A stretch of 64,000 nucleotides of DNA from Nicotiana tabacum (lineage: Eukaryota; Streptophyta; Magnoliopsida; Solanales; Solanaceae): contig NC_134102.1 in assembly GCF_000715075.1 (NCBI RefSeq), forward strand, positions 97,233,766 to 97,297,765, in the 5' to 3' direction. The notes beneath the pieces are model-generated. The model did not search any database and was not told where the DNA came from. It was given only the letters and a program-made list of their open reading frames with translations. A program made the translations under genes and the position numbers. Below, one piece after another: positions 1 to 11,020 of the stretch (positions within the stretch are counted from its first letter, which is position 1; each line of letters begins with the position of its first letter).

Positions 1-1407
1 ATATCACAACTTGGTATATTGACTCAGGCTTAAATGGAACGATATGGGCAGTGAGGATCAATAAAGCCGACGACTTGCTTGGGATTGAGGTGTAGTTGTT
101 GTTTTTGTCCCCTTATATTGATATAGCTGACTCATAGCCTAAATAAATTTCAATTGCATGCTTTAACCTTTCTTCTATTTCACATAAATGTGCTTCCTAG
201 ATCAAAGAGCACTATGTCAATACGCCTTTAATTTTGTGATTTTCAATTTTTCAATAGGTAGCCTTCCGTTATTGCATTTCCCTTTCCCTTTCCTTTTTCT
301 TTTTCTATGGCACTCAAAAACACAAGTCATAGGTGAATGTTCTTCATTCTTTTCCACCTTTTTTTTGGGAGAAAAAGGAGGTTAAGGTGCGTTTCAAAAT
401 ATAGCATTGCCAATTCGATATATAAGTGATGACAGTTTCATGCACAATTACCATATTGGAATGTGAGAAGATGATTAAATAATGTTGAATGGAACTTTGA
501 ACTATCTAAATTAAGGGGAAAATTTTACCTATATTATATATCACGTACTTCCTCTCCTTTACCCCAGGTATTGCAACAATTCCCTCAGGCTCAACATTTA
601 CCAGGACAGATGTTCCGCCCTGTGCCAAATTCCATTATCAGTGCCTTTACAGACGTAAAAATGAGTAGAAGAATAGACAACAAATCACTACATATCATGC
701 TGACATAACCAACCTTGTCGCCAAGAAATTGAATACTGTCAGCTTGAAAAATAATCTTTTCAGTATTCAGTAACTTCCTACCACCATTTAGCCCCGAACT
801 TCCTTTACTTAGTTGTAAAGTAAAAGTCGCTGGTATCTGTTATACGTTCAATAGCAAAAGGTTTAAGCTTTAAATATCAATAGGGTATACAAAACTGGTA
901 GGCAAGAATGCAAATGTACATACAGAAGCAGGATATGAGATCTTCACTTCATACCACTTATTCGAATTCAACCCTTGCAGTTCATATAGTCTAGATCCGG
1001 ACTGTAATGGAAGAGTTTCCTTCATTAGCTCCTGTCCGACTTGCAGAACTTTTATATCCATCCTATAACATTAAGAAGTTTAACTTTTACACAATGTCGG
1101 TGTATGCATATTTTTTAGGTGAAGCAATTGACTTCATTGATGGCATCAAGAAGATGCAAAATTTACCAGTAGAAGCAAAGTCTATATAGTTGATAGTAGC
1201 ATCAAAAAGCAAAGGCTACATAGTAGTATCAAAAAGAAAAAGACAACCAGTTAGCTAATTACAGATATGCTATCTTAGATTCAATGAGCTAATGATACTC
1301 AAAAAGTTCTCTGGGGAATCTACAGGGGAAACATTTGCCCAGCTAAATAAATAAATACATATTTACTCAATCGGGTTAGTCATAAGCTAATTATAGCCTA
1401 AGTTTAA
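1..1407. other. Intergenic sequence, no supported gene
   Basis: AT-rich sequence. Open frames here are short, lack recognisable protein features and have no convincing splice structure. A short minus-strand stretch near 600-650 resembles a cytochrome P450 heme loop, but the residues around it do not fit (see rejected list). Nothing else is recognised. Confidence 0.5.
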
Positions 1408-1419
1408 GTTCTATGCAAT

Positions 1420-1644
1420 GGATGGCATAGGACAAGAGTGGGTTGCTCTAGTGGTAAGCACCCTCCACTTCCAACCAAGGGGTTGTGAGTTCGAGTCACC
1501 CAAGAGCAAGGTGGGGAATTCTTGGAGGGAGGGAGCCGAGTATCTATCGGAAACAGCCTCTCTACCCCAGGGTAGGGGTAAGGTCTGCGTACACACTACC
1601 CTCCCCAGACCCCACTAGTGGGATTATACTGGGTTGTTGTTGTT
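1420..1644 (+). mobile_element. TS-type tRNA-derived SINE with target-site duplication
   Basis: About 225 bp. The 5' part carries a tRNA-like RNA polymerase III promoter: an A box in the TAGTGGTAAGCA stretch near 1450 and a B box (GAGTTCGAGTCAC) near 1490. The 3' part holds the conserved Solanaceae tail (GGGTAGGGGTAAGGTCTGCG) and ends in TTG repeats. It is bounded by 12-bp direct repeats differing at one base: GTTCTATGCAAT at 1408-1419 and GTTCTATACAAT at 1645-1656. These are the expected TSDs. Open frames across it on both strands are repeat shadows. The family call rests on recognition of the tobacco TS family. Confidence 0.85.
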
Positions 1645-1723
1645 GTTCTATACAATCAACATTGAGTGGTAACCTGGAAAAAGTATACAAATTTTTACCC
1701 TGCAACTTAAATCTTTGTAGCCA

Positions 1724-1909
1724 AGGGCGGAGATAGAAGCCCGAATACGAATCGGCCGAACCCAATACTTTTTGCTCAAATAGTGTATTTTTGTTTTTTT
1801 AAAATCATTAAACATGTACAAATATTGACTTTAGGACCCAGTTATTAGTACTTAAGTCGTGCTTCTAAAATTGATAACCCATAAAGTTAAAATACTAGCT
1901 CGGCCTCTA
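1724..1909. mobile_element. MITE-like element (GGGCGGAG ends)
   Basis: A roughly 185-bp non-coding repeat that begins with GGGCGGAGATAG and ends with the imperfect inverted match CTAGCTCGGCCTC. It contains CGGCCGAACCC near the left end and ACCCAGTTATTAGTACTTAA in the middle, a pattern I recognise as recurrent in Solanaceae non-coding DNA. A related end (GGTCCGCCCCTG) occurs near 5200. The transposon superfamily is not determined. Confidence 0.45.
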
Positions 1910-1914
1910 CTTAT

Positions 1915-2898
1915 AGACTATACGTAACTACTCATAGTGAGCATGGATTTGTAACCTGGCATATGTCTCCAACCAATTAACTTACACCGATTGTGTTAAA
2001 TTTATACAGACTGTCACTCTACATAAGTTAAATCAAACAATATATTGCAAAACTCATTATTATAAATAAAAAAACTGATCTAATTCCAAAATAAGCTCAA
2101 ATCAGCAACACTGTAACGTAAATTGCACCAAGATTTTGATATATTGGGTATTAATGATGACATAAGCAATGGAGTCACTTACGTGTTCCCATGAGTGAAT
2201 GTTAGAAGAAGTGTGAGAATGGAGAGAAGGGAGCCAGAAGAACTAAACAGTGAAGGTGAAATGCTCATAGTCGTGTTTGATCTTGACCTCCTCCAATGAT
2301 GGACGGACCTCAGATTTTCCAAAAATGGCGATTTTAAAAAAATTCTGATTAAATTTTCCAAAATAGTGTGATATGCTATTCCTATAGTGCAGAAAGCATT
2401 AACCAATTTTTCAAGTATAATGGCGGATTAAGAGGATTGGTACAGCTAAAGCTTGAAGTTTCCTAGCAGGTGGAAGAGGAGAGGGTTTTCATTCGTCGCA
2501 GGTGAACTCTTTATTTTTTACTTTTTTCATCGTTACCAAAATATAGCCGGTTTTACCGGTTCAATCAACTTCTAAAAACAAATGTGTAACTAAATTAATC
2601 AACTTAGAAATATTATATTTGCTTTGATTTGATAATTAAGCAAGTATCAAATCAAGCGAAGCACCGATAGCATATTGTGAATAATCTTAGTATAAAATTT
2701 TGCATAAAATAACGCATTATTTGGTTTAGGGATAAGAAGAAATAATTTTCACATAACTTATTCGGGAGCTTATGTATTATTTTATGGGGAAAATAAATAT
2801 GTATTAGCAATTTGATTCACCTTATATTTTTATTTATTTTAATTATCTTCGAGATTTTCACTCACTTCATTAATGGGTAGCTAGATCATATAAACACA
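1915..2898. other. Intergenic sequence, nothing recognised
   Basis: AT-rich sequence with no open frame of convincing coding character and no repeat structure that I could identify by eye. Confidence 0.4.
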
Positions 2899-5050
2899 AC
2901 AATAATATACCTCGTGTGATCTCACATATGGGGTGTGGAGAAGGTGGGGTGTACTTATTACCTTGTGTGAGGTACAGGGGTTTGTTTTCGATAGACCCTT
3001 GGCTCAAGAAAAGCGTCTTCAAAATAAGTGTGAAAAATGCCACCGTAAAAAAAGTAAGATGAAAATACCAAAAGAAAAATATTTACAGCAAAAATAATAA
3101 AGATAACTAAAGTAGAGGAAACAACAATAGTAATAAAATTGAAATAAGGAGAAGAAGGAGCAGAAAATATTCTCTTAACTAGAATCATGCTCTCCTAACG
3201 AAAAGATATAAATCGCTTGACCACCTACTAATCTTCTACCATAATCCTCAACATATGTACCATTATATCGAGGGTCATGTCTTCGGTGAGCTCAAGATGT
3301 GACATGTCCTATCTTATCACCTCTCCTTAATTCTTTCACGGTTTACATCTATCTCTCCTTAAACTTATCAACGTCAACTTCCTGCACCTCTTCACTAAGG
3401 CATATGTGCCCCTTCTCTTCGCATGCCCAAAATATCTCAGCCTCGCTTCCCGCATCTTATCCACCGCGGAGATAACTCCCACCTTGTCTTGAATATCCTC
3501 ATTCCTAATCTCATCTTTCCTAGTATACCCATACATCTACCTAAGCATCCTCATTTACGCTACTTTTATCTTCTGAACATGTGAGTTCTTGACTGGCCAA
3601 CACTCTACCTCATAGAACGTAGTTGATCTAGCAATTACTCTATAAAACTTACCTTTAAGTCTTGATGGCACATTCTTATCACATAAGACATCGGATGTGA
3701 GTCCTCTATTTCATCCACTCCCCCCCCCCCACCCCCGCTTCAATACGATATGTAACATCATCATTGATCTCCATATTTTCTTGGCTTATTGACCCAAAAT
3801 TCTTGAAGTTTCCTCTTTTGGGATGAATTGCGTACCACCCTAACTTTGGCATCCACCTCAAGTGATGTGTCATTGAACTTACACTCCATTTATTCTATTT
3901 TAGTCATGCTCAACCTGAAACCTTTACACTTTAGCGTCTGTCTCCAAACCTTTAATCTATCATTTAACTTCGCGGCGTATCTCGTCGATCAATACTATAT
4001 CATATGCAAATAACATACATCATTGGTGCCTCCCCTAGAATATGTTGTATCAATTCATCTATCACCAAGACAAATAAAAAATGACTAAGAATTGATCTGT
4101 GATACAATCCCATATTGATTGAGAAATACTTAGAGTATCTTCTCAATATTCTTGCTCGGGTCTTGACTCCATCATACATGTCCTTAATCGCTCTAATATA
4201 TGTCACATGTACACGTCTAGACTCCCAGCATCTCCATAAAAAAACCTTGAACTTTGTCGTATGCCTTTTTAAGGCTAATGAACACCATATATAAGTCTTT
4301 TTTCCTATCCCTATATTGCTCCAACAATCTCCTTAAAAGATAAATAACTTTCTTAGTTGATCGCCCCTACATGAATCTGAATTGATTCTTGAATCCCTCT
4401 TCGTCCTTATCTCTACCACTCTCTCCCAAACTTACATAGTATGGCTTAGTAATTTGATACCCCTATAATTGTTGCAATTTTATATATCACCCTTGTTCTT
4501 ATACCGGGATCATTGTACTCCACCTTCATTCATTAGGAATTTTAGACGTCCTAGAAATGACATTGAACAACCCAATTAGCCACCATACCTAATTTGCCCG
4601 CGTTCTTCCAAAATTCAACAGAAATCTCGTTTGGCCTGGTCACTCTTGTTCCTCTTATTTTATGAATTTTCCCCTTAACCTTCTCAAACTTTATACTCGT
4701 ATAATACCCAAATTTCTAATAGCTCTCATAGTGCTCCAAATCACCCAGCACACTATTTATGTCTTCATCTACATTTAAAAGTTTATGAAAGTATGTCTGC
4801 CATCTTTGTTTAATGTATGCATCTTACACCAATACTTTGCCATCACCATATTTAATGCACCTCATTTGGTCCAGGTCGCGAGCCCGCCTCTCTCCGTCTC
4901 TCGTCTTTGCGAGCCTATACAACTTCTTTTCCCCACTTTGTCCTCTAATTCTTTATATAAGTGTTCAAATGTTGTTGTTTTGGCCGCTGCTATCGGTGCT
5001 TCTTTCCTCACAGTTTTATATCCTCTAGGATTTGAAGTTTATGAATTCTT
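2899..5050 (-). mobile_element. Degenerate RTE-type LINE
   Basis: This is a decayed non-LTR retrotransposon in reverse orientation. At 4000-4206 the minus strand encodes a reverse transcriptase block (YIRAIKDMYDGVKTRARI, then a GLYHRS..SHFLFVLVIDEL stretch) typical of plant RTE elements. At 3336-3536 it encodes the C-terminal block DKMREARLRYFGHAKRR. Sequence near 4,850-4,960 fits the linker upstream of the reverse transcriptase. The 3' end (2899-3005) has a diverged copy of the tail also found on the TS SINE at 1420, finishing in TTGTTG. Frames are broken throughout, so the copy is dead. The 5' limit is approximate. Confidence 0.75.
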
Positions 5051-5059
5051 ACCGTATTC

Positions 5060-5205
5060 TCAAATTAATATACAATAATAACTGGGTTCACAGTTAGATA
5101 TTTTCAAATATTTAGTGAATTTCTTAATATAAATATAGGGGCTACGCAAGAGTTACTGGGTTCCTGGGTACCCAAATATTCAATGCTCCAGGTCCGCCCC
5201 TGTCT
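5060..5205. repeat. MITE-like fragment with GTCCGCCCCTG end
   Basis: This stretch contains AACTGGGTTCACAG and ends in AGGTCCGCCCCTG, which resembles an end of the element at 1724-1909. It is probably a related non-autonomous element or a remnant. Boundaries are uncertain. Confidence 0.3.
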
Positions 5206-8202
5206 ATATCCCTTAAAGTTGCCCTTTGAGACCCCTACTATCTAATCACATAAACACTTACTCCCTTCGTTTAAAAAAGATTGTCATAGTTTGACTTGAC
5301 ACAAACTTTAATAAATAAAGAATGACTTTCGTGTTATAAAACAAAAAAAGAATAAGAAGAGCATTATAGAGAAAAGTAGAGAGAGATAATTCTTATTGAT
5401 TTGGGATGAATTACGATGGAATAGAACCCTCTATTTATAGGGAAAAAGTGACTTAGCCACCAAGTAAAAAAAAATTAAAATCTATCTAAAATATAGACAT
5501 TCACCATAAATAAAATACTATTTATAACACTCCCCTTTGAATGTCTATTCAATAGATAATGTGCCTCGTTAAAACCTTAACTAAAATAAAACCCAGTGAG
5601 AAAAAAAATTCTAGAAAAGGAAAAAGAGTTCACATGTTTAGAAATACGTCTTTTCGTTGCCTCGTTAAAAACCTTGCAAGAAAAAACCAGTGGGATAAAA
5701 TCTTGTAAGGAAAAAAGAGTACAACGCGTATTAACTCCCTTTGATGAGAGTATCAATTCATATCCTTGAGCCTTCGCATTCCAATCTGGTGCACCATCTT
5801 CAAAAGATCGTTGGCAGAGATTTGATAAACAAATCAGCCATATTAACTTGAATGAATATGTTGCACCTTAAAATCATCATTCTTGAGAGATATGTAATGT
5901 CTTCATAAAATACCGTGGAATGGCCTTTTTCAATATCTCCATAGAGATTCTCGCTATCATAGTATCATGCTTATAATTATAGTAAGATGCATATGGGCAC
6001 AAATTGTACTTAGGATGTGGCACTTCATGATCAAGAATTGTATATGCTTTAAGAGATTTAAATTCTTCAGGGATGGTCATATAAGTATAGTCATATAAGC
6101 CATATGAATGGACTTTAGATGCATATCAAATTTTTATGTCATGCTAGATATATAAGATAGATAAAGTGATTGCACACACCATTGACTTTATACTTTCGAG
6201 TGTTTTAACTATATATCCAAAACTACATGTCTTTCATATGAAACCAAATTCTACTTGAATTGAATCTCCAAACTTAAGATCCTCATATATATTTAGTGCT
6301 ATTATAGATGTCGTCGGCAAACATTTTATATCGGTTCCAACCTCCTTATTTTTCATAAAGACATAATATAAAGATCTCTTCATTCATATATTCAGGTACC
6401 TGAATCTCTCATGAGATTTTATGAAGTTTTATGTCATGTGATCTTCTAGATCACTTGCCTCCTTTATGATCATTTTGATCATTTGCGCATCTTCTTTATC
6501 AAGAAGTTTAATTAAAACTGATTTGTCTGTGTGCTTTAAGCGTACCATAGACTTTGTCCTTCTAGGACTTAATAAGAGCATTTTCAGTGAGAATATAGTT
6601 ACTTTCATTGGGTCAGCAAATGAGTCTTGCATGCTTTGCAATATATTGCAGATGAATTATCTTTTTATGAACTTCAAGTTCATATTATCTTATTCGAGGA
6701 TCTGGATATAGAAATGATAATTCATTCCACGTAACTTTTTCTCAACTATTTATCATGTCTCCCCCTCATGTTAGAAAAATTAACTTGCTTCCTCAACTTT
6801 GGGAACTCATCTTTGTGCATTATGGTGTTAATCAAAATATACACCGCATATCAATAACAATAAGATGAAATTATTTGGTTCCTGATCCTGAACCACTTGT
6901 GAGGGGAGAATGTAATATACTTTCGTATATAACGTATATCAAACTAATATAGATAACTTTGTTCTCATAAGCAATAGTTTAACTATTAAGTGGAGGCACT
7001 CAATAAATCATTTTGCTAAACCAGCTGTGATGTAAACCAACTTATCAAGATAAACTGTCTTAAATAGAAAATTTGGAAATTATGCTCTAAATTAAATTAT
7101 TGAACAAGTTACCTCACAAACACCAAGTTGCGGGTTAATAATAATCGCACATGTAACTATCTCATAGATGCATTTTTATAAGGTTTACATGGTAGGTGAA
7201 TGAATCCATATTCACCTTTGATAAATTTTATAATTCAATGGATTCAATCCCAATTTTAGTTAGTATAATAATCGCGAGAATAAGCAACATAGGAGAATTC
7301 ATAAAGAATCTTCTTCAACACTTACCCATGTTAATTCTCATTTATTTTGCGCATCTAAATCAAGATTGCTCAATAGGCCATGCTTGATAAAATTGTCTGT
7401 ATTAGTAAACTTCAGGTTTACATCATGACATGCACAATTATGAATAAATTTCAAGTTTATTATGATATGGGTTTTTATATCAATAAACTTCTACTTTATT
7501 GTGGCATTCTTTTATTTGTGTAGTACAAACTGAAGAATAAAGCGGGTAGCTTTTCACATACATATCATCAGCTACAAGTTGTAGTAATATAAGATATTAA
7601 AAATTTTCTTTATTTATAGTCTCAATATAACCAATCGCTTTTGCGAATTCTTTAAAAACTCAATAAGTTTCTTTGAGACTTACTACAACATAATGCCTTA
7701 TTGGTAATCAATTTTGTTCCTCCAAAATAGTAATAATTGGCTATTCGAGAGCTCTCAATTAATTTTGTACTATCACATATTCATCAACATCCATATGGTG
7801 AATATCTCTTTTAAAGAGAAAGTTATACCATTATGGTTATGGTCAAAATTATATGCAAGATCTGTTTCTTGCATTACTATTGTCTTTTAATAATCACATT
7901 GCCAAAATATTTTGGCGTACAATTAGTACGTGACCAATGACCATTTATGCCATAATAATGATATTATTTTCTTATTTACTCTCAAACCTCCTTCTAGAGG
8001 TGAGTGTGGTATATACCACTAGCACGCTCATATTATTCCCAAAATAAATATGTATTCATAAATCACATGTTGTCACGTTCACATCATGAATGGACCATAA
8101 TCATCTATATGTGCTTTACAAAATCTCATGTCAAATTGCTGGCAAATGTTACTTTCACATAGTGAAGGATTATTTTGAGAATACTTATTGTTCTCATTGA
8201 CA

Positions 8203-8395
8203 AGGTGGGTTGCTCTGATGGTAAGCACCATCCACTTCCAACCAAGAGGTTGTGAGTTCGAGTCACCCCAAGAGCAAGGTGGGGAGTTCTTGGAGGGAAG
8301 GATGCCGAGGGTCATTTGGAAACAGCCTCTCTACCTCAGGGTAGGGGTAAGGTCTGCGTACACACTACCCTCCTCAAACCCCAATGATGATGATT
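8203..8395 (+). mobile_element. TS-type SINE nested in the Copia element
   Basis: This is a second TS SINE copy with the same A box (GGTAAGCACC), B box (GAGTTCGAGTCAC) and tail (GGGTAGGGGTAAGGTCTGCG) as the copy at 1420. The TTG tail is absent; the element ends at CCCCAATGATGATGA. It interrupts the Gag-like region of the minus-strand Copia element, so it inserted later. Clean TSDs were not found, so the 3' end may be eroded. Confidence 0.75.
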
Positions 8396-8465
8396 ATAAT
8401 TCCGTCTATTGCCACGTCTACATCCATTGATACATTCATGGTAATAATTTTGTATTCTTTCAAAC

Positions 8466-8520
8466 ATATCACATATCGCTATCACATTCTCTTAATCACA
8501 TATCGCTATCACATTCTCTT
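8466..8520. repeat. 27-bp tandem duplication
   Basis: ATCACATATCGCTATCACAT followed by TCTCTTA occurs twice in tandem, without mismatch, inside the Copia internal region. Confidence 0.7.
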
Positions 8521-9479
8521 AAGGGATTGAGAATGAAGCAAATTCAATGGGACGGGTTTCCACCTCTTGTGCTCACAATCATACATGAATTTGATCATGG
8601 CAAGACATAGAAATTTTACCACTTTTGGTGGTTATAATTTCTTACAAACTATATTAGAGTTATAATCAAAATTTATTGTCTTTGCTTGTATTTAAAATCA
8701 AATTATAGAATTTCAAGAATTCAAAAGAGAAAAATAAAGTAAAATACTTACTTTAAATCCAGGATTTAATCATGAAGGAAGTTCATGGAACAATTGGCAA
8801 TCATTATCGCAGTCCCAAAGCTTCTACTCAATTGGTTAGAGTCTCGTGCTGATAACGTGTTATAAAACAATAAAAGAAGAAGAAAAGCATTATAGAGAAA
8901 AGTAGAGAGAGAGAATTCTTATTGATTTGGGACGAATTACAATGGAATAGTACCCTCTATTTATAGGGAAAAATGACTTAGCCATCAAGTAAAAAACCCT
9001 AAAATCTCTCTAAAATATAGACATTCATCATAATTAAAATACTATTTATAACATTTCGAGATATATAGTTTTAAATAAGTCATATCATTTGTGTGACTAT
9101 AGAACTTTTGAAACTTGTGGTCTTAAAACTGTCATAACATTTATGTGCTTATAAATGCTTCCTATTAAGGAAAAATGTTATAAATGCTTCCTATTAAGGA
9201 AATATTGAAAGGTGTAAATCTTTTTTTATATATACTAATAAGAAAACAGTGCATCTTTTCTAAAGGAAGGGAATACTTTATTATTATTCACTCAATAAAA
9301 TAAAATAAAAGTCTCTTTATTACTCTAAGTATTATTTAACGCATAAATTATGTTTACATTATAAATCTCTTATTTTATCAACATGGAAAAATGTTTTGGC
9401 ACCCAAAAACGAATGGTGGTGAAGTAGAATTAAGATTTAAGCCAAAGAAAATTCCATGGCACCACACTGAACATAAATT

Positions 9480-11017
9480 GCCATCTTTGACGTGTCAAAA
9501 ACGTTTGACCAGCGTTTCCTTGTTCAAGCTTTCTCGTTTCTCCCATAGGATTTCTGTCCCTCACATTTCCCGGTTCTTTCCTTCTTCAACTAATAAAGCC
9601 GCCTGCTTGTTTCCTTATTTCTGGGTTTTAATGTTTCATTGATTGCAGAATTTTTTCAATTCAATTTTATAAGGATCTGCTTTGAGAGATTTTCAATATT
9701 GCAGGATCTCATCTGTCAGCTTCTTAGGTGAGGATTTTTACAAAACTGAAATTCTTCAAAGCTTTGATCTTTCTTTTTCTTTTTAAGTTCTATTGGTGTA
9801 AGTATAGGAAGAGAGTGAGGAATTGGACACCCAGGTTAGAATATGAGTTCAATTTATAAATGAGAGTGAGTTCTTGAAATAATAGGTACTAAGATTTAAT
9901 TTTGATCTTCTGAGGAATTCCTTCATGTGTTTGTTTTCTATGTCTTTTTTCTCAACTTAAGTAGAAAAAAGAAGCTTTGTTTCCCTTTAATTCTATCTTA
10001 GATCTCAGGTTTATCCATCTTTTTTAAGTGATCAAATGTACATTGAAGGATCTGCATAGTGCATAATCATTAATGAGTTACATAGATGAATTCGCGAGTC
10101 TACTGACTGTGAAGAGGATCAATCAATCTGCATTACTTGCAAATTTGTTTAAGATTTTTGGTTCTTAGCTTACTTTAGGTGATTTACTTTTATGTAATGC
10201 ATTATTATCAAATTTGTAGATTCCCAACTTCCTTTTGTTTTGGTGCTTTCTTTTTCTCCATAAGTAGAATTTGAAAATGACTGGAGGATTATTGCCTATC
10301 AATCTTCATGCTGCTTGTGTGGAATGAATTTGCTTCTTTGTTATGTGAGCACGTAGATTATCAGCTTATTTAGTGAATGGGCAGTGGCCCAACCTGGCTG
10401 ATTTGGTTATGCTTTATTGTTTCCTTGTTTTGCGCATGGAATAATACCAAAACTTGCATAATTACCTAGGGAATTAAATGCACTTGATGTATGAAAAAAA
10501 TGTAAACCATTGGAATAAGAGATGTCCTATTCTCTACGTATAACAAGTTGAAAGAATACAAATTAAGATATTGTGAATACCTCAATATTTGAATGATAAA
10601 GTGTAGTTATCTTGTGAAATTACCATTTGCATGGTCATCTTCGATATGACATGCTCGCTGGGTTCTAAATTCATGAAATACTCAAGTGGACATCAGTATA
10701 AACTCTCTAAGAGCAAAATTGCTGGTGGACAGGGAGAAATTATCTCAACTGTATATCATAAAAGCAGTTAACACTGTATAAATGAAAATTGTTGTTATAA
10801 TTCGTGCTATATATTCGTGGTGCTATACTATTTAAATTCCTCTTCCTAAGAGTATCTCTTTCTTTAAATCATCCGCATCATTAACTTGTTCTTTTGGTTC
10901 TGACTCACATCTCTTGAGCATTACAGAGTGGAGGGAATGTAGTAATAAACCATCCTAAAACAAATTCTTTTTTATGTGGGTACGTTTGTCACCATGGTCT
11001 GTATTTTCCAAGTTTAG
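9480..11017 (+). promoter_or_regulatory. LCB1 5' leader exon and leader intron (inferred)
   Basis: A pyrimidine-rich stretch with little coding character spans about 9,480-9,727 and ends in a donor (TTCTTAG|GTGAGG at 9727/9728). An acceptor (CCAAGTTTAG at 11017) lies three bases before the LCB1 start codon. This fits a 5' UTR exon followed by a 1.29-kb leader intron, common in plant housekeeping genes. The transcription start is not visible, so the left limit is a guess. The intron interior is AT-rich with no gene seen. Confidence 0.5.
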
Positions 11018-11020
11018 ATA

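Larger units (their letters stand above)
5332..9053 (-). mobile_element. Ty1/Copia LTR retrotransposon, degenerate and internally deleted
   Basis: Near-identical direct repeats at 5332-5529 (198 bp) and 8858-9053 (196 bp) form the LTRs, each with TG..CA ends when read on the minus strand. A 5-bp TSD (TTTCG) sits at 5327-5331 and 9054-9058. Reading on the minus strand, the region after the 5' LTR carries TTATCAGCACGAGACTC at the primer-binding position, then an arginine/glycine-rich Gag remnant, and a decayed zinc knuckle (YGINGHWSRTNC) near 7,930. The 3' end carries a DLFIKSLP stretch at 5,810-5,830, the usual Copia RNase H C-terminus. No intact Pol frame exists and 3.7 kb is short for Copia, so it cannot move by itself. 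Confidence 0.85.
5262..9230. mobile_element. Stowaway-like MITE split by a Copia insertion
   Basis: The left flank of the LTR element at 5332 begins with ACTCCCTTCGTTTAAAAAAG, the usual end of Stowaway (mariner-type) plant MITEs, followed by TTGTCATAGTTTGAC. The matching right part, from 9059, carries related short motifs such as CTGTCATAACATTTATG. The LTR element appears to have landed inside this MITE. The right end is approximate because a 27-bp tandem duplication (AAATGCTTCCTATTAAGGAA) lies at about 9155-9206. Confidence 0.4.

Noticed and set aside
590..660. Minus-strand FGTGRNICPG stretch resembling a cytochrome P450 heme-binding loop
   Set aside because: The residues on both sides do not fit a P450, and a stop codon follows two residues after the motif. 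A chance match or a very old relic cannot be told apart, so no gene was called.
1437..1510. Functional tRNA gene suggested by A and B boxes
   Set aside because: The boxes belong to the tRNA-derived head of a SINE; no cloverleaf with a paired acceptor stem is present.
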